NCBI GenBank assembly: GCA_963693085.1
Contig: OY856412.1
Coordinates: 1,410,457,194 to 1,410,521,193 of the forward strand
Direction: 5' to 3'
From: Alisma plantago-aquatica
Lineage: Eukaryota > Streptophyta > Magnoliopsida > Alismatales > Alismataceae
DNA length: 64,000 bases
The notes under the pieces are model-generated. The model searched no databases and was not told the DNA's origin. It saw only the letters and a program-made list of their open reading frames with translations. Made by a program: the position numbers and the translations under genes. Positions 1-12,518 of the stretch are shown piece by piece (the stretch's first letter is position 1; the number at the start of each line of letters is the position of its first letter).

Positions 1-2006
1 ACCGTGATCATTCTTTGTTATACTAAAATTGATGCATTAGACTTAGATGATATTAGTAAGACTCATCATATTCAATTGAAGTATTAATACTTTCAACTTC
101 AGCATTTGATCACATTTACAACATCATATACAAGTTCTAGCTTTATCACTCATAACTGTATTAATACTAAACATTTAGGATTTTCAAGAAGTCATTCCTT
201 AGTTCAACATATCATAAGAATCATATAATTCAGTAATCCAATCATCACTCAAGGGTTCATTAGGGTTATTTACAAACATGGAAACCCTAGTTTCCATTTT
301 CACACATTTCATTCATCAGTCATAAGTATACATTGATTCATTGGATCATTTGATTCACTTCCTCAAAAAAAATACTAATCAGGATATGTGGTCATTTAAT
401 TCCATTAACATTCAACAATACACTTGTATAATACAATCTAGTACAAGTCAAATATGATTTTATACATGTCAATTCAATTCCAAGCATATCGGCCGTTGGG
501 CTGATTTTTAGGCAAAATTCACATGAAATAGCATAGTTATGTACCCATAAGAATACCCATGGATCTTCAATCACTATATTAGGAACTAATCAAGTTCCAA
601 TCAATGAGAAATAATCAAAATCAGTAGAATTGGATCCTCCAATATCTTTCCCAAATCAAATCCAATCACATACATGTACAAGCAAGGTTTCTGATTGTTT
701 TAGCCGGACATATATAGGCTTTCAACATGAATACAAATATTAGGAGGGAGAAAATCACTCACCTTAGGTTCCAAGCACCTTAAATTCGTAGGTAAAACTT
801 TAAATTTTTGGAAACCCAATCAAACTCTAGCAAATGAATCCAATTCTTTCTCCTCTCCACTCGGAAAACCTAGAAATGGGGATTAGAAGAGAAAGAGTGA
901 GAAAAGGGGAAGATTCGATGTGATTTCAAATCAAATCATAGGAGGGACGGAATCTTGACATGTGAGAGAAGAAAAATTATGAAATGCTATGCAAAGAAGC
1001 TAAACTTACTTGATTTCATCATATCTTGGATAGAGAAACCCTAGGTCAACATCTCCACCACTTTCTCTTCTCAAAACCCTAACTCTCCTCTCTCTCAAGA
1101 ATTTCATTTATTTGACAGGAATGACATGAGAGCTCCTTGTGTGTTATGTTAGTCATATATATGAATTGAGGTGCTTAGAACAATTGCAAACAAGCCCCTT
1201 ATTATATTTTTATTTTGCTCAAACTGATTGGTCGGTTGAGTTATAATCTCGACCGACACCATACTTTTCAGAACTCAAACATCGTCCAAAAATTATGAAA
1301 ATTTAGCACAATGTATGAAATGAAGTTTATAAGAAAAATTAAATTTTTTACATCATTTGGAGTACGAATAAATAAATAAAAATCAAATACTACACTGCTA
1401 TATTATAGTCTGTGACATGGTCGGTCGAGTTTGTCCTTCATAGAACTCAACCGACACCCCTCTCTGTAGAGATCAAAAATCATCCAAACATTACTAAAAT
1501 TTAATATCATGTCTATAATGGAGTTTAACAAATACAATTAAAATTTGAGATCAATTGGATATACCAATAAAAATATAAAATTCAAGTACCACACTACTAT
1601 ATCAATCTAAAAATATGATCGATTGAGTTTGAAACTTGACCGACAAACAGGTCCTAACATTCTTTAAAAATTCTGATATTTTTCAAGAGTGTTTAAATTT
1701 GAGATATCCAAATTTAAATTAAATCAGAGTTACAAATAAAATACTAAAAATTATTTAGTGAGACGCTATACTTATCAAATTCTGTATTCATATGTCATCA
1801 AAACCCTAATTTGGGCCGATTAGGGTTTCCAAATGTTAACCCTAATTATGTGGATCAAAGTATGATTAAACCTTCTCATTATATTTAAAAGATCAAAACT
1901 TAACTGTCATCACTAATCAAGCTTTAAACAACGATCAACTTAGTTAAGCATACAATCATCCAAGTAAACCCTAATTAGACGACTAATTTGAAAATGGGCC
2001 ATTACA
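1..2006 (-). repeat. Probable LTR fragment, minus orientation
   Basis: Read on the minus strand, a sequence beginning TGTAATGGCCC starts at 2006, a typical start of plant Ty3/gypsy-type LTRs. It is preceded on that strand by a purine-rich stretch ending in GTAGAAGGTCGAAC, which could be a polypurine tract. The rest is AT-rich and non-coding, with internal ~195-bp tandem units. No primer-binding site and no second LTR copy is visible, so the other boundary probably lies left of the window. It could also be a solo LTR or unrelated repeat DNA. Confidence 0.35.
1225..1660. repeat. ~195-bp tandem units, each with a TCGA-cored inverted repeat
   Basis: Three related units have inverted-repeat cores near 1229-1258, 1420-1456 and 1617-1645, spaced about 190-197 bp. 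Each core has the form GGTCGGTYGAG, a 7-16 nt spacer, then CTCRACCGACA. The sequence between cores is alignable (shared stretches such as catCGTCCAAAAATTA / catCATCCAAACATTA and the AATAAAAATAAAA-like ends). No coding potential. The unit resembles sub-repeats in the regulatory part of an LTR. Confidence 0.55.
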
Positions 2007-3686
2007 GTTCGACCTTCTACTAGTAGTTATGCTAATCTAATATCAATATTAACTTGTTGGAGTTGATGTCGTGAAAGAACTCTAGGAATCAATATTTGCT
2101 TCTTGAGTTCGTATTATATTTTCTTTCTTCTTGGTGTCGAATTAATACACGGTATTTTGACAATCATATAACATTACGAGTAGATGCCTTGTTTCCATGT
2201 GCTTCATGTTTTGTATTTGTGCTTCAACATCAAACTGAGAATATAAATTCTATGGTGGCACTGGCTTTCTAAGTAAATGGGGACCTATGTTGCATACAAG
2301 AGGGCAAAACAAGCTTAGACAAGTAATTGTGCAGTAGCAACAATTTGGAGGTTGGTGTGGACCCGTCTAGTGTTGATCATGAATATTTTGGGGTTTTACC
2401 TAAGAGTATACATATAGAAAGAGAATTTTGATGACATCCTTCCGTCATTGTCTTCTCACTCGTGAAAATTCCATTTTATTCGAGAATATATGTGAATTTT
2501 TGAGAGTCCAATCGAGTAAAAAAAGGGGAAATTTCTTGTAGACAATTTTTTGTGCATGCAACTTTAGAGCTCTTAGGAATTGTTAATTGTTCTAGTTAGG
2601 TGCTCTTACATCCAGTTTACCTTCTTCTCTTTGTTGTTTCTCTTTTCTTTCATAAGGAATCTTTAGGTTTTTTGCATTCTTTAAGCCGATTCACCTTGTC
2701 CTCTCATTTCCTTCTATTATGGTCAGATAAGCATAAGAAAGCCTAGAGAAGTTGTTGTCTGGATTTCACAAGCTTTGGATTTCTGATAATGGGTTAAACT
2801 GGTATGCTTGGTCAATTTGTTAGTTATATGTTGTGGGTTTGATACCCAACTTGAGCACCCGCATGGAAGGTTGACAAAAATTAAAGTTTTTCTTTAACTA
2901 TTTTGATTTCATGTTGAGTTGGACCTCTCCTCCTCAAAGATATAAAATTGTATAAAGAAGGATCTTGAGCTTTGGGTAAAAGAAATATAAAAAGCAACTT
3001 GGTTAATTTTTAAAAAGCTTAATAAATGAGCTTGGGATATATGTCTAAGTGACTTCATCTAATATAAGGCAACTTTCTCAAACAAACAATCTATATTAGC
3101 TTGGCGCTAGTTTTGCATCCATTAGATGTAGAGAAGAAATGTGATGGTTTATATATTTTGAGGACAAATTGGTGTGTCATGATCTACTTGAACTAACATT
3201 CAATTCACAAAAACATAAACAAACTAAACCGATTTCATACCAAATTCAAAAGAATATTTTCGTCATAAAATAGAAAACAAACACCACAATTGTGTTTACC
3301 GACATCTTTGCTTGAAGCTGTAGTTACGAGCTTTACCCAAAAAGATGAGTAGACTTCATGAAGCTTTTGCCAAACTTTATGGGGTTTTCCACATCATTCC
3401 CTAGTTGTCCTGATTTATCCACATCACTGTGTTACTTTGAGATCCTTCATGGAACTGTGTTCTTAGTATCTACCTAACAAGGAGGCTGTCGACCTACATC
3501 CGAGTCAAGATACCATCTAAAATGTGACTTGCCCACATGACTCAGCAAAGTGTATTGGGGCTGTGTTTGGGCTAGATTGGACTCTATCAATGACAGTGGA
3601 TATATTAGTGGCCGATTATATTATATCGCCAACCTATAAAGTTTCACTAATTCTGGATACGTGGTATTGGCATAGATTTATCCGTC
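2007..3686. other. AT-rich non-coding DNA, no gene recognised
   Basis: No ORF with family similarity, RNA gene or clear repeat boundary was recognised. If the LTR call to its left is right, part of this stretch would be the 3' internal region of the same minus-strand element. Confidence 0.5.
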
Positions 3687-4785
3687 AGTGGCGGACCCAG
3701 AAAATTAAACTGGGTGAGGCCATCAAATTATCGACTATTTTATCTATAATATTGTCAATTTAGAAAATGTGAAAAGTAGATAGTCTATCGTTATTACGGT
3801 TACCTTAAGCAAAAATGCTACTCTTTTACCTTCTAAAAAATGACATGCCTAACAAACATATTTTTTTTAGACAATTAGATCATTCTACTTTTAAAGAAAA
3901 ATATATATAATAGTAAAAAAAATCCAATAAGACCTCTTATTATCCGGTATGATTTCTTAAATAAAATTGGATATTTATATTGAAATAAAATTGTAACAAA
4001 CATTAAGATATTTAATAGGTGTATCGTCAAAGATTGCCTTTGTACATACATTATAGAAGAATGTATAATATATGATAAAAAGATAGAACCGAAATAATAT
4101 GCCTATTTCTATATGAGATATATGAGTTTTTATAAGATACCAACAAACTATCACTTTTGATAAAATAGGTTCATCACTCATTATTATCATTTACCTTCCA
4201 CAATATCCAAATTTGAAGAAATGACATTCGAAGAGGTCAGAACTAAGATAATGAATTACTCAAAAGAATTGACTACTCGTACACTCTACTCAAAGCACAC
4301 GGTTAATATGATCTCAATAAAGCAAACATTTTTTATCATATTTTATTAGGAAAGTGATTAACACCTCTCTCTTCCATGAATAAAATGTATTGTATGTAAT
4401 AAATACTTTGGACGAGTCTTGTTTTCCTTTCTCTACACTTCCTAATTTGTCGCTATGCTTCTTCCATAACTTCCTTGTTATGTCGGCCTCCTCATAACTC
4501 TCTGGTTCTCACCCCTAGTGTTCTCTCTGACTCTTCCACTGCCTATTCTCTCTTTCTCATTCTCTCCAGTTAGCAGATGTCTTCTCTCTCCCACTCTGTC
4601 AGCCTCTACATGATTCCTATTTATATCCTCCCAATCTGCCATTCATGCCAACAAATTTATTTATGGGTTGAGGCCAGATGTGCCGGATTGGTGAGACTAT
4701 AATAACTTTCCCCCATTAAGTGAACGGAACAGATGGGCGCGGGTGAGGCCAACGCCTCACCTGGCCTCAATGTGCTTCCGCCACT
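3687..4785. mobile_element. Candidate non-autonomous DNA transposon (MITE-like)
   Basis: The ends form a short inverted repeat: AGTGGCGGA at 3687 and TCCGCCACT ending at 4785. Just inside, the left end has CTGGGTGAGGCC and the right end GGCCTCA/TGAGGCC in opposite orientation. The interior is AT-rich and non-coding. I could not find a clean target-site duplication, so the exact ends and superfamily are uncertain. Confidence 0.4.
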
Positions 4786-5590
4786 ATTGTCAGTATCCCT
4801 TTTCCACACCGCAGCGATCACGACTCTACAGGGGCGAAGCTTCCACCGCAGGTGTGACGACAACCGAACTAATCAGCCACGACAGAGACGTGTAAACCCC
4901 TTTCTGCGATCAGGCGCAGCTTTCTTGGGCGAGAAATCTCTGGGAACATCAGCATATGGTATAATTATTTTTTTTCTTACAGAGATCAAGAACAAGCTAT
5001 TATCTGGTGCATGCGACACAGCCCTAGCATCCAGTTGCAGTGCACAAGCTGTGGCCATACTGTTGTATGGATACAATGCAGAATAGTAAATCACATGTGT
5101 GCGTTGTATGATTGTTGGATGGTGGAGAGGTCCGGTTGGTGTCTGAGGCTGGAAACGGCCGCCTTGTCCAATGCATGTTTTTTTTTTTCACTTTTTTAAG
5201 AAACTGGCGAGGAGAGCATATGGTATAAATGACATGGATGACAATCAGACCCTTCTTCCTTCCGGAAATGGCGGAGACAGACTAGACTTTTTCGGAGCTG
5301 CCATAGCTTCCAGAATCGAATTTGATTCCATAGATAGGAACAAGTCAGTCTACACATGTACACCAGCTCCCATTCCCGCTCCACTCGGTCATTGGGACAC
5401 ACTAATAAGAATGGTAATGAGGAGAGAAGAACAAAGAGAATAAAAAAGAATACGGCTCATGAAGAAAAGGTGGAGAAGTCTCTCCCATTATTTTCAATGT
5501 ATCCTCTTGGAGAGAGAAATACAGTCCTCAAATTGGAGAGACAAAAAATTATTTTGTTCGTAACCTTCAATTCTTGATGAATTTCATACT
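4786..5590 (+). other. Mixed-composition DNA with unassigned short ORFs; possible gene relic
   Basis: This stretch is less AT-rich than its surroundings. One ORF crosses 4733-5086 and others cross 5171-5443. Near 4958-4980 a GTATAATT...TTTCTTACAG segment resembles a short plant intron within the ORF. I recognise no domain, and the leading end of the first ORF overlaps the right end of the neighbouring MITE-like element, so it is not a convincing intact gene. A decayed exon or chance ORF are both possible. Confidence 0.2.
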
Positions 5591-5639
5591 GAAATAAAAA
5601 ATATTAGATTCTTTATAAAAAAAATATTCCAACATGACA

Positions 5640-6310
5640 AATGTTGACATATACTTCTCTCATCTTTTGAAATGTACGATTTTTTTTAAATACAATATGA
5701 ATGTTTACTTTTCTCCTTTCTCGTGTTGAAGGATTGTTTCCAAAGTAAAACACTAATGTTTACTTTTTTCTTCTCTTGTATTGTAAGACTATTTTCAAAA
5801 TAGAGTATGAATGTTTACTTCTCACATCTCTTGTATTTTATGATTGTTTTTTTAATATAGTATGAATGTTTACTTCTCTACTCTCTTTTTCCTACTTCTC
5901 TCCTTTCTTTTTTCTATATTCTTCCTCTTTTTTTGTATGTATGGATGTTTTCTAGTAACATAGTACCACTTACTTTTCTCTTCTCTCTTTCCTACTTCTC
6001 TCCTCTCATTTATAAACTTCCCTCCTTTTTTTTCATATTGTACAAATATTTTTAGTAGAGTATTAATATTTACTTATATCTTCTCTCTTTCCTACTCTCT
6101 TCTATTTTTTCTATACTTTTCTCCTCTTTTGTGGTATTGTATAAATATTTTTTAGTACAATACTCATATTTACTTCTTTCTTCTCTCTTTCCTACTTCTC
6201 TACTCTCATTTTGTAGTACTTTTCTCCTCTTTATTTGTAGTATATAAATGATTTTTAGTACAATACTAGAGAAGTAGGAAAGAAAAATGAGAGAAGTAAA
6301 CATTCATACT
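5640..6310. repeat. Pyrimidine-rich degenerate tandem repeat
   Basis: Repeated blocks of CTTCTCTCCTCTC/TTCCTACTTCTC alternate with ATAGTATGAATGTTTACTT-type blocks at roughly 60-90 bp spacing. It is the insertion target of the nested stack: comparable CT-rich sequence resumes at 57665 on the far side. Confidence 0.6.
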
Positions 6311-6315
6311 ATACT

Positions 6316-6604
6316 TGTAACATCCCAGGATTTGAGGTCTCAGATAAAATGATCTTAAAAGGAATGATTAGACTACCCATATCACCACGATGCACCTACT
6401 TTTCAGAAGCTCATCACTAAAGAACTGTGTGGTTAAACATGCTCATCCTAGAATAGTACTAGGATGGGTGACCAGTCACGAAGTTTATCGTGGCTGGTGG
6501 GTGAGTGAGGACAAAGCACACAGTTAAGTCTAGTGGTGGTTTGTGGGGTCAGTCATCATTTCTAAAACTCTACAGAGTCTGGGGTAGTGGGCCTGAGCAT
6601 TACA
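6316..6604 (+). repeat. Cassandra 5' LTR (289 bp)
   Basis: Starts TG and ends CA, followed after two bases by the primer-binding site. It holds the uninterrupted 5S-like segment of this element. Several positions of the 5S-like part have drifted relative to the 3' copy, for example GGTTAAACATG here against GGTTAAGCGTG at the 3' LTR. Confidence 0.85.
6376..6495 (+). ncRNA. 5S rRNA-like sequence within the Cassandra LTR
   Basis: The segment aligns with the plant 5S rRNA internal promoter and core: TGGTTAAACATGCTC around 6430 matches the box A region, and TAGTACTAGGATGGGTGACC at 6454-6473 matches the intermediate element and box C. The 5' part (CACCACGATGCACC, TTCAGAAGCTCATCAC) is a weaker match. 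Known Cassandra elements have Pol III-competent 5S in their LTRs. Here box A has substitutions, so activity is doubtful. This is not a canonical rRNA gene. Confidence 0.75.
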
Positions 6605-6647
6605 AATTGTATCAGAGCCAAAATTCCTCCCGTAGCCACAAGGGCAT
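6605..6647 (+). other. Cassandra primer-binding site and left internal remnant
   Basis: TTGTATCAGAGCCA at 6607-6620 is complementary to the 3' end of initiator tRNA-Met with one mismatch (T for G). The remaining 27 bp are internal sequence, cut at 6648 by the LARD-like element. GGCAT at 6643-6647 is that element's left target duplication. Confidence 0.8.
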
Positions 6648-7545
6648 TGTAATGACCCTGACCTAGGTTATGAGGTAACCCTATTCGTTTTGGCAAAGTA
6701 AGTTGCTTAAAACTTTAATATAATCTTCTAAGGTGTTTTTTTATCATGTGACACACTTATGTTCCAAGTTTGGTCCTGATTGAATGTTGTTTGAGCAATG
6801 TTCCTTTATTTTGGACCAAAGTGCAATTTACCCAAGTTGAGGGGTTATATTGCAATATGTCACATGTTGAACGTGCCCTATATGTTTTAGCATCATAAGA
6901 GAGAGAATGATGCTAAGTGATGGTTTGTGGAAAGCCTAAATTCCAAGTTTGAACATGTTTGAATAATGTTAGTACCTTGTGCACCAATTTTGGTACAAAT
7001 TGTAATTTACCCAAAATATATGGTTGATATGCAAATTACCACATCTAGAGCATCCCTACTCCCTCCTAGTATCATGTAGAGGAGAGATAAAGAAGGATAC
7101 ACCATGTTTGAATATATTGTGAGTGATGGTGATCTTGGTGGTGAAATGACCAAGGAAAAGGGTTGAATATGAAACCCTAACTTGGGTTGTATCAAGTTGA
7201 AAAGCTTATATATGAGTGCCTATCGGCCAAGGATCCAAAGGAGGAGTCTCTAATAATTTTGTGGACTCTTAGAAAAGCCCATGATGTGCAAAGAACCTCA
7301 AGGAGGTGAAGTGTATCGGTTTACAACTTCCTTAGAAAAGTTGTATCGGGTTGTGAATAAAGTGGTGATTTTGTTGATATATTTTATTCAAAGGGATAAG
7401 TAATGGATGAAAATTCATCCCTAGATTATCCTCAAGAGTTTTGAATGTCAAGATAAATGTTAATACATGCATGTACACGTGTCACCCATGCATGGACATG
7501 TGGCACCTAGTAGCTCAAATTGATGACACCTCATTTTCACACTTC
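6648..7545 (+). repeat. LARD-like 5' LTR, first part
   Basis: Collinear with 34051-34950 of the 3' LTR, with scattered substitutions. It stops at CACACTTCTTC, where the sequence switches to gag of the gypsy array. About 117 bp present in the other LTR (34951-35067) are missing here, so the array's left edge arose with a deletion. The switch point shares a TTCT microhomology. Confidence 0.8.
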
Positions 7546-8418
7546 TTCTCGATCATGGAGTTCATGAAAATGCAACCACCTTCCTTCAAGGGTGAAGGTG
7601 AGATTGAGATGGTCGACAAAGCAGATGATTGGGTGTTAGCTTTGGAGAAGACTTTTGATGGTATGACATGTCCTCCACACCAGAAGGTTAGGTTTGCTTC
7701 ATATATTTTGGATGGACCTGCTAGAGTTTTGTGGAATGGAATTGCAAGGACTAGAGATATCTCAACCATGTCTTGGGTAGGGTTTTTGACTCTCCTCTGT
7801 GGGAAGTATATCTACACTGCTGCCCTAAAGAAGAAAGAAGCAGAGTTCTATAGTTTGAAGCAAGGTCCCTTATCCGTTTCTGCTTACGTGCAAAGGTTTA
7901 TGTTGTTGGAGCGTTATGCAGTTGGTTTGGGTGAGGAACGTAGGGATGACCTTTTCCTCCAAGGGCCCAACTACAATGTGGGATGTGCTCTTATTCCACA
8001 ATTACCCTTGACCTTTCAGCAGATGGTTGATAAAGCTTTGGCTGTGGAGTCTTACCCAGGGTTTCAACATAGGGAGTTCGACAAGAAAAGGAAGTCCTCA
8101 GGTGATGAACAGAGAAGGGATAAGTGTGCTAAGTGCAATGGTTACCATCCTCCAGGAAAGTGTTCTCAGGACAAACCTCGTCATAATACGCCGTTGGTAT
8201 GTCACTATTGAAATGAACCTGGACACATCCAACCTTATTGCCCTAAGCATTGTAATGGTCAAGCTCCAGTATAGCAACAACAAGAACCTCCTCAAATTCA
8301 CGACAACAATAATGGTAACAATAACAGAGGAAGACCTGTGGAAAGAAGAGATGGAAGAGTTTTTTCTTTGGATGGTGAAGAAGTTAATGATGAAGATCAA
8401 GGGCAAGTTAACCCATAG
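7546..8418 (+). pseudogene. Ty3/gypsy gag, array copy 1, 5'-truncated
   Basis: This is the C-terminal two thirds of a gypsy capsid/nucleocapsid protein (Retrotrans_gag family), beginning at the SIMEFMKMQPPSFKGEG block. It has the capsid core with a VLWNGIARTR block (VWWNG in other copies) and the zinc-knuckle region CAKCNGYHPPGKC followed by CHY. TGA at 8209-8211 replaces the second Cys of the second knuckle and TAG at 8272-8274 interrupts the Gln-rich tail. The last codon before the natural stop is at 8413-8415, with the stop at 8416-8418. An open frame runs into it from the LARD LTR (from 7441), so the first ~36 residues of that frame are LTR translation, not gag. Confidence 0.85.
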
Positions 8419-8578
8419 TTCCTTAGATTAGTCTTTACAAGTTATGTTTCCTTTTGCATGTTGCTTATGTAGTGGATGTACGAAGTATAGTTGAAACTTT
8501 TATAACTGAAGTTAAGTTTGATTTTATGAGATGAACCCTTTTAAGGGGTGGTGGATAAGTTTCTTATGGATGTTTTGA

Positions 8579-8613
8579 TTTCGAGGACCAAATCCCTTTA
8601 AGGGGTGGTGTGT
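8579..8613 (+). other. Conserved 3' end and polypurine tract of array unit 1
   Basis: GATTTCGAGGACCAAATCCC followed by TTTAAGGGGTGGTG lies immediately before the LTR start. The same block precedes the LTRs at 13785, 18943 and 23419. The purine-rich AAGGGGTGGTG is the likely plus-strand primer. An additional copy-like TTTTAAGGGGTGGTGGA lies just upstream (8540-8552), so the tract is duplicated. Confidence 0.6.
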
Positions 8614-11600
8614 TGTAACATACTAGAAATAGAATTATACCCTAATAGTTTTACCCTTTTGACTTAGCCAAACAAGAATAAACTAATACATGTAATTAAG
8701 TGAATACAAAATACTTTGTGCTTAATAATAACCCATTTGGATGATAATAAGGAATTAAAGAACTTTATTGGATAAATATTTCCCATATATTCTTAATATA
8801 CGGTTGTATACACAAATACCTCAGTTAGATATTTAACAATGGGTTTAAAGTGCAAATTATACACTAAGTAATGAAAATACTAAACTATTTCGTCCTAGAA
8901 CTTTCTAGTTCTTTGTAGAATGGGAAAAAGAAGAGAAAATCCAAATTATATATATAAAGGAAATGATAAATACTATAATTAGAGGTAATATAAGATTTAA
9001 TGGATAAAAGAGGATAATGAGAAATTTAATTGGAAACGCACAAGGATAATTTGACACTCAAATTTGTTTTATTGACTAAAAAGTAACTTAAGGGCCAAGT
9101 ATCATTTAATTTGGAAGATGAAAGTAAATATTAATGACCTTATCAAAAGAAAATAGGAAATAGGCCAATAACATGAAATAAAATAATTAATGCTCTCAAA
9201 ATAGAAAAATAACTCCAAATTCGAGATCTAAACATAAAAATAAGCCTTTGGGAAAATTTGCAACTAATTTGGATAATGCTTGATTAATAGGTATATATAG
9301 GAGAGAGAAAATGCCTAAAAGGTGTAATTAATAAATAAATAAAATTCATGACACCAAAAGTTGGTAATAAAGGAAAATTTGTATTCAACACACATAAGTT
9401 AACTTGTGGATGAAGTTTCATCCAATTTGGTTAATCCATGAGTCATTAATGCATCTAGAAAGAGAAACAAAGAATAAATTAAATAGCATATCTAAAGTTA
9501 CCAAAAGTGAAATCTAATTGGATATTAGGAATCTACATGTTTAATTTAACTTATGTGCAAATTTTGGTTTAATTTGGATAATTCTAGAACCCCTAAATGT
9601 GGAAAGAGAATATACATGAATTATTTGAATTTCACTTTGTTTAATTCAATTGATTTCCCCGATTTTTCTAATCTTTGGCTATCACGCGGGCCACTTATTT
9701 TGGACTTCATCGTGGCCCTTGGATGAGAATCTGAAGGAGGAGGAGTTGTATCCTACCTCCAGTCAGACTCTTTCTCGTGGCTATAGTGACGCGAGCTTTC
9801 CTTTGCGCTTTCCTCTTGTCTTTCCCTTTCGGCACCTCAGGTTTTGATTTCCTCCATATCTGAGACTTTCCGTTTTAGCCGATCCCTATTTTTATAGGGT
9901 TTCCCTCGCTAGAAACTCGGGTTGACGAGAACATTCCTATCCTTCCTCTATTTTCTAGTTTTTGTTGGTTCCTCATTGAACCTGAACTCCACCCCTATAT
10001 AAAGGGCTTTCCCCACGATCCTTGAACCTCCCAGAAACCCTCTCCAAAAGACGCATTGGCCTCGTTTGCTCTACAACTATCTCCCCCTACTCCATATATC
10101 TGTTCTGACAATGGCGAGTTTGTCCTAGGATCTTGGAGGTCGTGAGGCTTGTTCTTGGTTGTCTTGGTGTCGCGAAGGTGTGGGCAAGCTTCGTGTGACC
10201 TTGCCTTGCTCGGATTTTAGGTATTGCAGATTCAACCCTTTTTATCAACTTTTGACCTTCGTTGAAATTGTCAACCTTTTGTTCATCTACGCCTTGGCTT
10301 CTTCGACCTTGAGCTTCAGACTCGATCCAGGATACCTCCTTCACCTTCAGTTTGGGTCTTCTAGGGCCGTTCTCCTCGACTATGGTTCTCAGTCTTCTTC
10401 TGTTTTTGCGGAAGATGGTTCTCAGGTTTCTGTTGGCCGTTTCCGCAGAGATTTGGCTGGTTGGGCTCGTTGGAGCCTTGGGAACATTGTTCCTTCAGGT
10501 TCCTTTGCCCGATTTCCCCTTGGATTCGATCTTTAGTTTGAGGATTTTGGTTACTGTGTCCTGGAATAGAGAGCTCTTCGCGAGGGAACAAGCCCCCTTG
10601 TTATTTGTCTTCTCTATCCCTCAGTCCGGTCTATGATTTAGTTTTCGACCGAAGGGTAATTTGGTCATTTCGTGCACTCCTCTTTCTTTTGTTTAGTGTC
10701 TGGTTCTTCTGACTTTGCTTGAGTTGTCCACTAACATGGTCGGCCCTGATTGTCCTGCCCAGGTCCACGTGGACTTTCTCTGTCCTTTCTTTGTGATCGG
10801 TTTGCTTGTAATTATCTGATTGGTCGATAATAAAAATTGATAACTAATTAATGGATGATCAGAAAAATATGGAAAAATATTTGTTGGAATCATAAAAATA
10901 AGATCTAATTAATGGTATAATTTTTGATAACTGAATCTAAAGATTTATAATGGGTGTTTTTCTTTGGATATAATAAATGATGAATTAATTTGTAAAAATC
11001 ATAACTAATTATATATAAGTCAAAAAAATATAATAAAATATGTTTTAGACTCGTAATAACATAACCTAAAATATGGAATAGTTTTCATAACCTAATTCAC
11101 ACATATATAAAAAGGTAGTTTTTAGGGTTTGGTTAATGTGTATGAAATTGACATACAATCTGTATATGTGTTTGATAGGCCTTTGGTGACCTAGACTTGG
11201 ATCTAGGAGTGCTTTGTATTTTGGACTCTGATTTGAGGTATGTTGTATCCTCGATTATTATTTATTGAGAAATTCACCTAAATTTTCATTCTCTTAAAAT
11301 TGGCCGACACAATATGTCTTATCTATAGTTATCATGGTTCGTGTGAACTATCTTACTTGTTATGTACTTTGATATTCTCTTGATATCTATATTGTGCCTT
11401 GGAGCATGTTGGTCTCTTATATTGATATGTGCCACTTTGAAGTGGATGTTATATGTTTGTGTTGTCCATTGTGTGATGGCAACCTTTGTATCATCTTCTG
11501 ACTAAACTATTTACTTGCCTCTATATTTACATGCAATATGAATCAGTAGCACTAGAATAATGTAAATTACTTTGGTTTTTGGGTGTGTGCCCTTTTTGTT

Positions 11601-12395
11601 TATGGGATGGTGGTGGTGGTGCCCAATACCTGAGTTTCAAGGATGTGAAGCCTTGGCTCAACTTTTATATATATTGGGAGTTTGACGATGAGTCATTCTC
11701 TATCAGGTTTTCAAGGATGTGAAGCCTTAGTCACCTTTGTATTTTATATTTTTCTAGGACTATGTTTATCTCACATGCATGCATATTGATGATTGGTTGT
11801 GGGGTGTGTGCCCTATTACCCATCTAAGTGCTTTTGTTGCACAAATTTATTTATTTGTTCATGGAAAGTATCATCTTTTATCAAGTTATGATGTTTCTTT
11901 TCTTTTATGCCCGTGTGGGTAGTCCTTATCTCTTGTATGGGAAGCATTCTACATTTGTAGTCCTTATTTCATAAATTGCTCAAAGTTTCTTTTAGCTTAC
12001 ACATACCAACTTTTTGTTGATGTATTTCTTTTCTTCTTCTCTTTTGTGGGGTATGCTTCCAACCCCATGTTAGATCGAGGAGAGTGAACTTCAACATCAA
12101 CCTTGTAGCTGATCTTTGGGAGGCTTGAAGAGGTGGTTAGATGACCCTCAGCTTGGTCTTTGGCTTTTATGTTTAATTTTCCTTTAGATACCTATATGTG
12201 GTGAAGTGTTGTATCATGTTATCAATCTTTGTAAATTGTTAGATAATGATATTTTCCGCTGCTACTCATTGTGTAATGATACATACATGTTGAATGAATT
12301 GATCTCCATCCCTTTGGCAAAAACTTTTATGTGGTGTTTGGTTCAAGGGATATGGTCTTTTCTTTCTAGTAGAGAAGTGGTTTCACTTCTTTACA
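8614..12395 (+). repeat. Array LTR 1 (~3.78 kb)
   Basis: Starts TGTAACATACTAG, ends TTTACA, and is followed by a primer-binding site at 12399. The first ~1 kb is AT-rich, then comes a GC-richer region (about 9650-10800) with a TATA box, then a T/G-rich 3' part. Short ORFs in the GC-richer block (10159-10636) recur in the other LTRs but have no recognised family; they are likely chance frames in an untranslated leader. Confidence 0.85.
9996..10003 (+). promoter_or_regulatory. TATA box of array LTR 1
   Basis: TATATAAA in the context CACCCCTATATAAAGGGC, at the AT-rich/GC-rich transition where an LTR U3-R boundary is expected. The same context recurs at 15153-15160 (LTR 2) and 24804-24811 (LTR 4). 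LTR 3 lacks it because of its internal deletion. Confidence 0.65.
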
Positions 12396-12398
12396 ACA

Positions 12399-12412
12399 TG
12401 GTATCAGAGCCA
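12399..12412 (+). other. Primer-binding site of array unit 2
   Basis: TGGTATCAGAGCCA, matching the complement of initiator tRNA-Met, three bases after the LTR end. Equivalent sites are at 17557-17570 (intact) and 22033-22046 (TGGTATTAGAGCCA, one C-to-T change). Confidence 0.85.
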
Positions 12413-12518
12413 TTAGCAGTCGGTTATCTAACTATTTCAAACTCATCTCCCTAAGTATGTTTACCTTTATCTTAGGTTGCTTATACCTAGTACCTTGCCT
12501 TGTGTAGGAAAAACCCTA

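Noticed and set aside
5171..5443. Short ORFs around 5011-5577 as host genes
   Set aside because: Several overlapping frames on both strands, no recognisable domain and no gene-like structure beyond one possible mini-intron.
6376..6500. A genuine 5S rRNA gene
   Set aside because: The 5' third and box A are diverged, it is flanked by TG...CA LTR ends and a PBS, and a second copy lies in the matching 3' LTR. It is the Cassandra LTR component.
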